This document shows positions 36,263 to 45,125 of a DNA stretch of 64,000 nt, piece by piece. The position numbers were made by a program, and so were the translations under genes. Each line of letters opens with the position of its first letter. Within the stretch, counting starts at the first letter, position 1. The notes beneath the pieces were generated by a model. The model did not search any database, was not told the DNA's origin, and worked only from the letters and a program-made list of their open reading frames with translations. This DNA is from Epinephelus fuscoguttatus (lineage: Eukaryota > Chordata > Actinopteri > Perciformes > Serranidae), in the NCBI RefSeq assembly GCF_011397635.1, contig NC_064756.1:36682633-36746632 (forward strand), given 5' to 3'.

Positions 36263-36418
36263 TTTATAGAGGTAATAGTCCATTCTGATGGATATTTCCT
36301 ACCTGACAGAATGAGCTACCATATTTTTAATTACATTTATAGAGGTAATAGTCCATTCTGATGGATATTTCCTACCTGACAGAATGAGCTACTCTACTTA
36401 TAACCACATTTATAGAGG
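36263..36418. repeat. 73-bp tandem duplication
   Basis: The unit TATAGAGGTAATAGTCCATT through GACAGAATGAGCTAC occurs at 36263 and again at 36336. A third copy begins at 36409 (TTTATAGAGG) but diverges. Each unit carries one GAATGAGCTAC motif that also appears near the right terminal repeat. Confidence 0.85.
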
Positions 36419-37135
36419 CTGTATGTCTGCTTCTCACACATATCTGACCTGAGTAGCTACTAAACAATGTTTTTTGCTAGGGTAGGTCATTACGAGTGAG
36501 CGGCTTGGTTCATCAGACTAGTCTGACGGGATGAGCTACTGGTTGCTCATTCTGAGTGGTAGCTCTATTTGTCAGAACACCGGCAAGGAAAATGGTGGAA
36601 CTTTTTTTTTTTTTTGCGCTCAGGTTGGGAAGCTCATGTTTGGAGTTTGAATGTGTTTGACTGGTTATTTTTCTTGTGTATGTGGTGCTTGGGGAACTGT
36701 AGTATATGATGCAGATTTTGCCTTTTTTTTTGAGACAGTCACTGGACAAGAGAAGATAAGTACTGGCCTTTTTTTTATGCGTAAATGCACCTGTTGAGAT
36801 GACTCCCCTGTAGGCGTAGCACGTTTCCCCTTTGGGATTCGTGTGCTGTATGTGTAGTGTGAGGTAAAAGCGGTCAGAGCGGTTGTCTCGGGAGCACGTC
36901 CACAGTGTGGCATGGTTGCCAGCTTGCTGGTCGCCTTTGTCCACATTACTGGTTTTTGGTCCGTAAATACCCGCCGTCAGTACCCCCTGAAGACTAGGGT
37001 TGAGTTAGGTAGATCGGGTTAGGCAGTTAGAGGGGACGCTCAGCTTTATGAGGTTTGTAGCCCTTGGTTGCACATGTGAGGGGTCAGTGCTGTACATTTC
37101 TTTTGTTACCGGTGACTGGGGTCTGTGGATAGATC

Positions 37136-39385
37136 ATGGCATCAGTGGAGGATTTTGTTCACGCTCTGAGGCTTTGTTAGATCAGTGTAACAAAGATCAG
37201 TTTTTAAAAATAGCTGAGTATTTTAAAATATATGTAGGAGTCAAAAGATTAAAAGAAAATTTTCGGGCTATTGTTAGGGCAAATTTGTATGAGTTAAAGG
37301 TTTTTACACCATTGCACGGATCACCTGTTTCTACTGATTTGGCTGAGGCTGCTTCCTTACTAGGGATGTCACGATTATAGATTTTCTTGGTACGATTATT
37401 GTCAGAGAAATAATCACAGTTTTACGATAATCCCGATTATTATGCATTAATTAATTTCACACTATTAACGTGTAGAATCACATGAACACTCCTTATAGAA
37501 GTTTCATTTATTTCCATGTGCTCCTGCTTTTTCTTTTATCTCTCAACACAACAGTGATGGTTATAAGTACGTGTGGCGACTATTTTGTTCATGCATGAAA
37601 ATGTAGTAGCCGTACAACCGGGCTTGGTAAGGTTGGAGTGTTTTTAAGTTGATGTAAAAATTAACGACGAGCATTTGTGAAATCCCGCACTCGTGTGGAC
37701 GTGAGTTTCTGCCTGTCATCTCACTCCAAAGAGCTACACGGACCCAAAACCATTACAACCTCACGCTGTGTGCACACAAACTGCAAAACTATCCATCAAA
37801 AAAGTTTTTGAGACGTGCCTTAGCTTGTCACGTTGCACTGTAAGCCCAACTCGTATTATACCACTGCGCCATTAATTGCAGATGACACGCTAACGTATAA
37901 TTTTTTAATTCAGTGTTACATTAGATAAATTGAGATTGACGTATTTTAACCCAGCTATTGTGCATTTACCTTTACTTGCGAATGTACAGCCGATTGTTGT
38001 CCCGCAGGTGTTGTATCATGTTGCTCTTGTTTGATCCTTTGGCCGCGACTTTTTTGCGGCATGTTTTACAAACTGGAAAGCCGTCGTCAACAATGAACCT
38101 TTGGTCATTTTGCGATAGCTAAAATAATGCCACACGGCTGACTTTATCCGTTTTTTTGGGGGGAATAAGTCTTCTTCAGCCATACTTCATCACTCGGAGA
38201 TGCCGCTTGTGTAACTTTGTTTTCATTCCGTGCGAGTTGCGCTGACCTACTGTATATGGTTCCGCGTCGCGGCATAATCTTTGGAGAGTGATGTGTTGAG
38301 GAATCTTTACGAATAATTAACTGTGGCGTTTAAAATCGCGGTTAATAGTGAAATCAAGTAATCATGACATCCCTATTCCTTATGTGACTCGCTCCCTGAG
38401 CCTGGCACTGAACTGGCCTTGAGTTTTGAGCAGCAGAAAGAATTACTGAGATTGCAGGTGCAGTTAGAGGCAGAGAAGGAGTTAGAACTGGAAAAATTAC
38501 AACAGAAAGCAGAGTTTGATAAAGCAGTATCTTTGGAGCAATTACGGCAGCAAACAGAAAGAGCTAACTTTGATTTGGAAGCTGTGAAGCTGAATTTGCT
38601 TAAAGAGGGAAAGTTATCTGACATATCAATGAATGAGGCTACTCGGACTGGTAATCACTCACGGGACATTTTGAGTAGTTTACAGTTGGTACTGAGGTTT
38701 AATGAGAAGGAGATTGAGACCATTTTTACATTGTTTGAGCGAGTTGCAGACCGCACTGCACGGTCTTGCTGCAGTGCGTATTAACGGGACACGCGAAGGA
38801 GGCTTTTTCCTCACTGTCAACAAAGGGTAGCGGTGAGTATGTGAAGGTTAAAGCTGTGGTGTTGAAGACTTATGAACTGGTCCCCGAGGCTTATCGGCAG
38901 CAGTTTAGGAGCTGGAAAAGGAGGGACAAATCACACTGAGAGTTTGCCCGTGACTTGGTAACTCACTTCAACTGCTGGTGTTCAGCATCTGATGTGAAAG
39001 ACTTGGATGGTTTGTGTAACTTGATGGTGCTTGAACAATTTAAAATTCGGTTCCGGAGCGGGTTGCAATGTACATAAGTGAACAGAAAGTGAAGACAGCT
39101 GCGGAGGCTGCTGCGTTGGCGAATGATTATTTGTTGACCCACAAAGGCGATGGTGGAGGTCCCCGCATTTCTGCGCTTGACAGAGAGAATGACCCTGTGG
39201 GAGGGTTGCATATTTCTGAACGTCCCGGTGGAAGTTTTGTTCTGGGCAGAGGGGTGATCGTAGGGTCCGTGGGTCTGAAGATGTCTGTCATTTCTGTCAT
39301 AGAAAGGGTCACTGGAAAAGGGACTGCGCTGCACCTAAATCGTGGAAGAAGCATTACGGGGCGCATGTCAAGCCAGCTGCGTTAG
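37136..39385 (+). pseudogene. gag relic of the Gmr1-type retrotransposon, split by a hAT insertion
   Basis: An ATG at 37136 opens MASVEDFVH and a shifted frame continues SEALLDQCNKDQFLKIAEYF, KRLKENFRAIVRANL. After the hAT insertion (37361-38375), a Glu/Leu-rich coiled-coil stretch QLEAEKELELEKLQQKAEFD runs at about 38450-38520, then LRFNEKEIETIFTLFERVA. The following capsid portion is in several frames with stops (ELVPEAYRQQF near 38880, SEQKVKTAAEAAALANDYLL near 39077). A CCHC zinc knuckle (CHFCHRKGHWKRDC) is read in another frame at about 39287-39330. Multiple frameshifts mean no Gag protein is made. Confidence 0.75.
37361..38375 (-). mobile_element. hAT element copy 1 with BED-finger exon (in gag)
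   Basis: Ends are TAGGGATGTCACGATTA and its inverted partner TAATCATGACATCCCTA. The flanks are TTCCTTAC (37353-37360) and TTCCTTAT (38376-38383), an 8-bp duplication with one mismatch. The minus strand starts MAEEDLFPPKKRIKSAVWHY and then, in another frame, reaches a BED-type finger (CKTC ... H-x4-H). It is nearly the same sequence as the copy at 43046-44067 but inverted. The catalytic hATC part is absent. Confidence 0.88.
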
Positions 39386-39489
39386 CTGCACCTGTTTCCA
39401 GTATAGTGGTTGCTGACCAACCTAGTAATGAGTTTCCAACCGTCGTTTTGTCTATGCCTGATTTGAGTTCATATTTGCCTTTCATTTCA

Positions 39490-39893
39490 GAGGTACATCT
39501 TTCTCTGATAGAGAGTGCGGAGAAGGTGCCGGTGGTTATATTGTGTGACACGGGGGCATTTGATACGTTTGTGCTTGGGTCCACTCTACCCTTTTCGGAA
39601 GCAACCGATACAGGAGACTCATACCTGTGTTAGGCATGGGCATGTCTATTTTGCCTGTACATAAACTTAGGTTGCAGTGTGAGTTGTTTGACGGAGAAGT
39701 GGAAATAGGGGTGCGTCCTGAGTTGCCTATTGAAGGTATTACAGTGATTCTGGGGAACAATGTGGCGGGAGACCGTGTCTGGGCTGATCAGCCAGCGCGA
39801 CCGGTGGTTGTGCCGGTGCCGCGAGGCAGTAAGGGTCCAGATGAAAATGAGAGACTGTTTCCTGAAGTGTTCACGGCGTGTGCTGTGACGTGA
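39490..39893 (+). pseudogene. Aspartic protease domain of the retrotransposon
   Basis: VVILCDTGAFDTFVLG near 39531-39580 holds the DTG active-site triad. GITVILGNNVAGDRVWAD near 39737-39790 resembles the flap/C-terminal ILGND.AG motif of gypsy proteases. The two halves are in different frames, separated by a stop near 39633. It directly precedes the integrase zinc domain, not RT. Confidence 0.72.
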
Positions 39894-40118
39894 GCCATTG
39901 CCAGTCAGGGTGAGGACTCTTCAGAGCACGTAAAACATGAGAATGGTGACATAGAGTTTGCGTTGTCCCTGTCTAACATTCCCGTCTGTCTCACACAGTG
40001 AATTGATGAGTGAGCAAAGAGCCGACCCCACGCTGAAAGAGCTGTTCCAGTCTGTGCTCCCGGCAGATGAGGTAAAAAAAATCAGGCACATGGGTATCTC
40101 ATTCAAAACGAGGTACTG

Positions 40119-41150
40119 GTGAGAAAGTGGGTGCCACATGGCGATGGTTTTATTGGCGATCCGATTTATCAGATTGTTGTGCCTTCCAAATTTTGTGATG
40201 TGGTGTTGCGTCTCTCTCATGATGAGTCGGGGCACATGGGTGTGGTAAAAACGTACAATCATGTGCTCAGACATTTCTTCAAGTGTCGCTGCCTACATTA
40301 GAACATGCCATACCTGCCAGTTAACAGGTAAACCAAATCAGACAATAAAAGTGGCTCCCATTCCGGCTGTTAGCCAGCCGTTTGAGCACCTTATCATTGA
40401 TTGTGTAGATCCTCTTCATCGTTCAAGGTCGGGTGCGATGTATTTGTTAACGGTAATGTGTCAAAGCACCAGGTATCCTGCTGCGTATCAGCTGCGTACA
40501 CTGACAACGAAAGCAGTGGTGAGTGCTCTCAGTCAATTTATCTCCATCTTTGGTATTCCAAAGACCATTCAGAGTGACCAAGATTCAAATTTTTCCTCTC
40601 ACTTGTTTGCGCATGTTTTAGAACAGCTACGGGTAAACCATAACCAGTCCTCTGCATATCATGCACAGAGCCAAGGTGCGCTTGAGCGTTTCCACCAGAC
40701 GTTGAAGTTGTTGTTGCGTGCCTACTGTGTGCAAATGAATGCTGACCGGGAGGATGGTTTGCCGTGGTTACTGCTGGCTGCAAGAGAGGTAACACAGGAA
40801 AGTATAGGATTTAGTCCAAATGAGTTAGTTTTTGGTCATACTGTGCGAGAGCCGTTAGCTGCTCTGCAAGATAACTGGGGGGAGGCTGAGCCACCTAAAA
40901 ATTTGATTGATTATGTAAACGGATTTAGACAGCGGCTGTACTCTGTTACAGAGTTAGCAAAGAAAAAATTGACTTCTGCACAAGCGAAAATGAAACGTCT
41001 GTATGATCGGCGAGCTGAACAGCGTGTTTTCAGCCCTGGGGACCAAGTGTTGGCTTTGTTACCTATTGTTAGATCACCGTTCCAAGCCAAGTTCATGGGT
41101 CCCTATACAGCAGTGAAACAACTTTCAGATCAAAACTACCTCATTGCCAC
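40119..41150 (+). pseudogene. Integrase (HHCC zinc domain, D,D-35-E core and C-terminal domain)
   Basis: LRLSHDESGHMG near 40208-40245 gives the two His; RTCHTCQ gives the two Cys, in the next frame starting at 40261. In the 514-residue frame from 40261, the catalytic residues are D47 (LIIDC), D106 (QSDQDSN) and E142 (GALERFHQ), with exactly 35 residues between the last two. SAYHAQSQGALERF is the usual context. VFSPGDQVLALLP and SPFQAKFMGPYTAVKQL mark the C-terminal GPY/F region. The catalytic triad looks intact. Only the zinc domain is displaced by a frame change near 40300. Its position upstream of RT is the key oddity of this element. Confidence 0.85.
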
Positions 41151-41329
41151 GCCTGAGGGTCATAAGCATCACCAACTTTGTCACATAAATCTGTTGAAAG
41201 CATATCATCCCCGTGCGTCTCAGCAGCAAAGTGTGCAGTTGGATGTTGCGCATCCAGTGTGTGTTGGTTACACAGTTCCAACGTGTAGTGAAGTGTCGTG
41301 TGAGGATGGTTTGCCTAATAATGACTTGG

Positions 41330-42774
41330 CGTTGTTAACAGGTAGGCTTAAAAATTCTGAGGTATTGGCTGATTTGAATAGTGTTGTGGATCATTTGTCT
41401 GAGCCGCAGCGCATTGAGTTGATAGAGCTAATCGGTCAGTGTCCGAGTTTGTTTGGAGATGTTCAGTCTCGTACTCACTTGGAGGAGCACGACATTGATG
41501 TCGGTGAGGCAAAACCAATAAAACAGCGTTTTTACCGTGCCAACCCCGAGAAGCGTAAATTTTTGGACTCTGAGGTTGAGTATATGTTGGCAAATGGTAT
41601 CGCTGAGCCATCGTCTTCAAGCTGGGTGTCGCCTTGTTTGCTTGTGCCAAAATCAGATAACACTCCTCGTTTCTGCTCTGATTACAGAAAAGTTAACAGT
41701 GTTACAAAACCCAATTCATATCCTTTGCCTCGCATGGATGACTGCATCGACCAGATTGGTGCTGCTAAGTTTATTAGCAAATTCGATCTTCTAAAAGGTT
41801 ATTAGCAGGTTCCTTTGTCTCAAAGGGCATGGGAAATAGCAGCATTTATCACTCCAACTGGGCTGTATTCTTATTCTGGCATGCCTTTTGGTTTGCGTAA
41901 TGCGCCGGCAACCTTTCAGCATTTGATGAATAAAGTGGTTGGCAATTTGGAAGGTTGCGTGGTGTATTTAGACAACGTTGTGGTTTATTCAGATACTTGG
42001 TCTTGCCACATGCAGCGTGTGAAGGCGCTGTTTGACCGTTTGGCTGAGGCGTGTCTTACTGTTAACTCTAAGTGAGTGTGAGTTTTCTCGGGCGACAGTA
42101 ACGTACCTTGGTCGGCAGGTGGGGCAGGGTGAAGTGCATCCCCTGCGGGCAAAAGTGCAGGCAATTGTTGAGTATCTGCCACCCGCAACAAAAAAGGAGC
42201 TGATGGGGTTTCTGGGTTTGGTTGGGTACTACAGGGGTTTCTGTAGGAAATTTTCCACTGTTGTTGCACCTTTGACGGATTTGCTCAAAGCTAATGTGAA
42301 ATATATTTGGTCTCCTTTGTGTCAAAAGGCTTTTGAGATTGTGAAGACGGCCCTCTGTAATGCTCCAGTCCTGGCTGCTGCTTGTATGGATAAGGCTTTC
42401 AAGCTCCAGGTCGATGCCAGTCATGTGGGCGCAGGTGGGGTACTGCTTCAGGTGGATGAATTTGGTGTCGACAGACCTGTGAGTTTTTTCTCCAGAAAGT
42501 TTAACAGGCATCAGTTAAACTATTCTGTGATCGAAAAAGAAGCATTAGCTTTGATTTGGTCTTTGCAACACTTTGAAGTGTATGTGGGTTCAGGGCCTGT
42601 GGTTGTTTATACAGACCACAATCCCTTGACCTTTTTGAACTCGCTATGCTGTCCAAATCAGAGGCTTGTGAGATGGTCCTTGTTTCTCCAGTCTTACTCT
42701 TTGGAGATATGTCATATTAAAGGAAAAGACAACATAGCTGTGGATGCTCTGTCTAGAGCCCCATGCCAATAATT
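41330..42774 (+). pseudogene. Reverse transcriptase and RNase H of the retrotransposon
   Basis: RT starts in the same frame as integrase (EYMLANGIAEPSSSSWVSPC, CSDYRKVNSVTKPN, FISKFDLLKGY). TAG at about 41803 replaces the conserved Trp of the KGYWQ motif. The frame continues with YSGMPFGLRNAPATFQHLMN, then VVYLDNVVVYSD, where the second catalytic Asp of the Y-x-D-D box is Asn (about 41964-41975). After a frameshift near 42065, thumb and connection sequence follow (LGRQVGQGEVHPLRAKVQA, FLGLVGYYRGFCRKF). RNase H has LQVDASHVGAGGVLLQ, NYSVIEKEALALIWSL and VYTDHNPLTFL. It ends DALSRAPCQ. The gypsy type is clear. The enzyme is inactive because of the stop, the shift and the active-site change. Confidence 0.88.
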
Positions 42775-43045
42775 GTTTCATGTGTCTTCATTTTGTATGT
42801 TTCTGTCTCTCTCTTAAATCGCTTCAAGGTACCAGTAGCTAGGATGGGATATGAACTACAAGGTGACGGGTGGACAGGTGAACAAGTGTTGAGGTGATTC
42901 TGTATTTTGAGTAGAATGTAATTTTTGGGATTGTAGTGCTAATTGAAATGCATTAGTGTATAACGAAATGAAGAAACGAAATGATGAGTAATTGTGTAAA
43001 TTTTTTGCAGTTTATTTACAGGTTGTAGTGGTCCAGGGTTGGGAC
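42775..43045 (+). other. 3' untranslated part of the retrotransposon
   Basis: No frame of note lies between the RNase H stop and the second hAT insertion. No envelope gene is present. Confidence 0.55.
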
Positions 43046-44067
43046 TAGGGATGTCACGATTACTTGATTTCACTATTAACCGCGATTTTAAACGTCATGG
43101 TTAATTATTCGTAAAGATTCCTCAACACATCACTCTCCAAAGATTATGCCGCGACGCGGAACCATATACAGTAGGTCAGCGCAACTCGCACGGAACGAAA
43201 ACAAAGTTACACAAGCGGCGTCTCCGAGTGATTAAGTATGGAGGAAGAAGACTTATTCCCCCCCAAAAAACGGATAAAGTCAGCCGTGTGGCATCATTTT
43301 AGCTATCGCAAAATGACCAAGGGTTCATTGTTGACGACGGCTTTCCAGTTTGTAAAACATGCCGCAAAAAAGTCGCGGCCAAAGGATCAAACAAGAGCAA
43401 CATGATACAACACCTGCGGAACAACCACCCGGCTGTACATTCGCAAGTAAAGGTAAATGCACAATAACTGGGTTAAAATACGTCAATCTCAATTTATCTA
43501 ATGTAACACTGAATTAAAAAATTATACGTTAGCGTGTCATTTGCAATTAATGGCATAGTTGTATAATACGAGTTGGGCTTACAGTGCAACGTGACAAGCT
43601 AAGGCACGTCTCAAAAACTTTTTTGATGGATAGTTTTGCAGTTTGTGTGCACACAGCGTGAGGTTGTAATGGTTTTGGGTCCGTGTAGCTCTTTGGAGTG
43701 AGATGACAGGCAGAAACTCACGTCCACACATGTGCGGGATTTCACAAATGCTCGTTGTTAATTTTTACATCAACTTAAAAACACTCCAACTTTACGAAGC
43801 CCGGTTGTACGGCTACTACATTTTCATGCATGAACAAAATAGTCGCCACACGTACTTATAACCATCACTGTTGTGTTGAGAGATAAAAGAAAAAGCAGGA
43901 GCACATGGAAATAAATGAAACTTAAAGATCTATAAGGAGTGTTCATGTGATTTTACACGTTTATAGTGTGAAATTAATTAATGCATAATAATCGGGATTA
44001 TCGTAAAACCGTGATTATTTCTCTGACAATAATCGTACCAAGAAAATCTATAATCGTGACATCCCTA
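43046..44067 (+). mobile_element. hAT element copy 2 with BED-finger exon, inverted relative to copy 1
   Basis: Terminal TAGGGATGTCACGATTA inverted repeats are flanked by perfect 8-bp duplications GTTGGGAC (43038-43045 and 44068-44075). The plus strand at 43239 starts MEEEDLFPPKKRIKSAVWHH and then, one base out of frame, NDQGFIVDDGFPVCKTCRKK followed by MIQHLRNNHPA. This gives a BED finger (C-x2-C ... H-x4-H). It ends at a splice donor-like AAG/GTAAAT. The one-base loss is shared with copy 1. There is no catalytic domain. Confidence 0.88.
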
Positions 44068-44082
44068 GTTGGGACCCTGTCT

Positions 44083-44098
44083 TTATGGGGTGGGGGGT
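44083..44098 (+). promoter_or_regulatory. Polypurine tract
   Basis: ATGGGGTGGGGGGT lies immediately before the 3' LTR, in the position where plus-strand priming occurs; two T interruptions are present. Confidence 0.6.
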
Positions 44099-44352
44099 TG
44101 TGACGGCCCCAGGGCCTCCACTAGGGTTTGGTGTTGGTGTTGTGTTATGTTCTTTTGTTTCAGAGTGCTGGTGGCTTGATTGGTCATGGTGATTGGAGGC
44201 AGCTGGCCACTGTCTCCAGCCCTTTAAACCCGCCCTCCTGGGAACTTGGTGCCTCTTCTTTTTCCCCCTGGCACCATGCTGCGTTGATTGCATTTACTTA
44301 AGTTTTTGTATAGTTTGCATTATAATACTTGGTTATATTGTTTATTCTTGAA
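44099..44352 (+). repeat. 3' LTR, truncated
   Basis: It begins TGTGACGGCCCCAGGGCC and matches the 5' LTR until TTATTCTTGAA, where it stops. The last 90 or so bases, including the AATAAA, are missing. The next sequence is Tc1-related. Confidence 0.85.
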
Positions 44353-44698
44353 ATGCCCCTGTTTTCATCCATAGCATAAACTGGGCAGCAGCTCTGGTGG
44401 ACTGCTGCATTCAGCATGCCAATGACACGCTCCCTCAAAACTTGTGACATCTCTATCTTAATAAAACTGTACATTTTAGAGTGACCATTTATAGCTATGC
44501 TGTTTAATCAGCATCTTGATATGCCACCCCTGTCAGGTGGATGGATTATCTTGGAAAAGAAGAAGTGCTCACTAGCTCACAAATTTGTGACCGAAATTTG
44601 AGAGAAATATATCTTTTGTGTGCATAAAGTCTTAGATCTTTAAGTTAAACCCGTGAAAAATGGGAGCAAAAACAAAAGTAATTTTTTTTTGTTCAGTG
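44353..44698 (-). mobile_element. Tc1/mariner right-end fragment, copy C
   Basis: GCAGCAGCTCTGGTGGACTG and CACGCTCCCTCAAAACTTG match the transposase 5' region of the same Tc1 family as copy A. The element closes in TGGGAGCAAAAACAAAAGTA and TTTGTTCAGTG, followed by TA. It may be the missing half of copy B. Confidence 0.75.
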
Positions 44699-45118
44699 TA
44701 TGGAAAGGACATATTTTGTTATCATAAAATCTGTTTCTCACTTTCCCATGTTTCTGCAGCAGTCAACATTTTTAGATGGGTTCTGCTCACACTCATTTTG
44801 CTATCAATCATAACAGTTCATACCCTGCCAAGTACCAATGACGCATTGTCACTCAAACCTGGTCACATATTGACGTTTGGTCATAGACTTTCCACATCAA
44901 CATATGATGTGCAAGCTACCCTGGATGTGTTGGCTGTTGACATTCTGGGACGCCGTGTCAAGCTATGCCTGTTACATGCATTGTCTGTTTTCAAAATACA
45001 CTTCCATTTTCACTGGAAATGTATAGTTTGCATTCAGTCTTTTTCTAAATAAAGGCACTGCGTTGGTAAAACACCTCAAACTGAATTGAATTGAATTAGT
45101 TATTCTTCAACAACAAAT
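44699..45118. other. Non-coding with LINE-like tail
   Basis: No gene. CTGAATTGAATTGAATTAG near 45080-45099 looks like a retroposon tail. Confidence 0.4.
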
Positions 45119-45125
45119 GCATGTG

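Larger units (their letters stand above)
32911..36579 (+). mobile_element. Ginger-like DNA transposon inserted in the retrotransposon leader
   Basis: The ends are inverted repeats of about 39 bp with four mismatches: the left starts TGTCCTGACAAATAGAGCTA, and the right complement starts TGTTCTGACAAATAGAGCTA. Termini are therefore TGT...ACA. CCGG flanks both sides (32907-32910 and 36580-36583), a 4-bp duplication. Inside, three short exons encode an HHCC integrase-type zinc domain. TGT...ACA ends, a 4-bp duplication and gypsy-like integrase are the published marks of Ginger elements. No DDE catalytic core remains, so the copy is non-autonomous. Subterminal GAGCTACC/GAATGAGCTAC motifs repeat near the right end. 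A LINE tail lies inside in antisense. Confidence 0.75.
32447..44352 (+). mobile_element. Ty3/gypsy-class LTR retrotransposon with Gmr1-type gene order
   Basis: Direct repeats at 32447-32790 and 44099-44352 bound gag, protease, integrase, reverse transcriptase and RNase H relics on the plus strand, in that order. Integrase precedes RT in one uninterrupted frame (40261-41805). This is the order of Ty1/copia, but the RT and RNase H are of gypsy type (CSDYRKVNSVTK, FGLRNAPATFQ, VYTDHNPL). That combination is known from the Gmr1 group of deuterostome elements. By eye the LTRs differ at about eight positions in roughly 250 plus one 5-bp gap, so it is not brand new. It carries three later DNA-transposon insertions (32911-36579, 37361-38375 and 43046-44067) and several disabling mutations. 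Confidence 0.88.

Noticed and set aside
40261..41805. A Ty1/copia element, suggested by integrase before RT
   Set aside because: RT and RNase H motifs (FGLRNAPATFQ, VYTDHNPL) and the D,D-35-E integrase are of gypsy type.
37361..44067. Inversion of the 4.7 kb between the two opposite hAT copies
   Set aside because: Each hAT copy keeps its own matching 8-bp flanks, which recombination between the copies would have exchanged.
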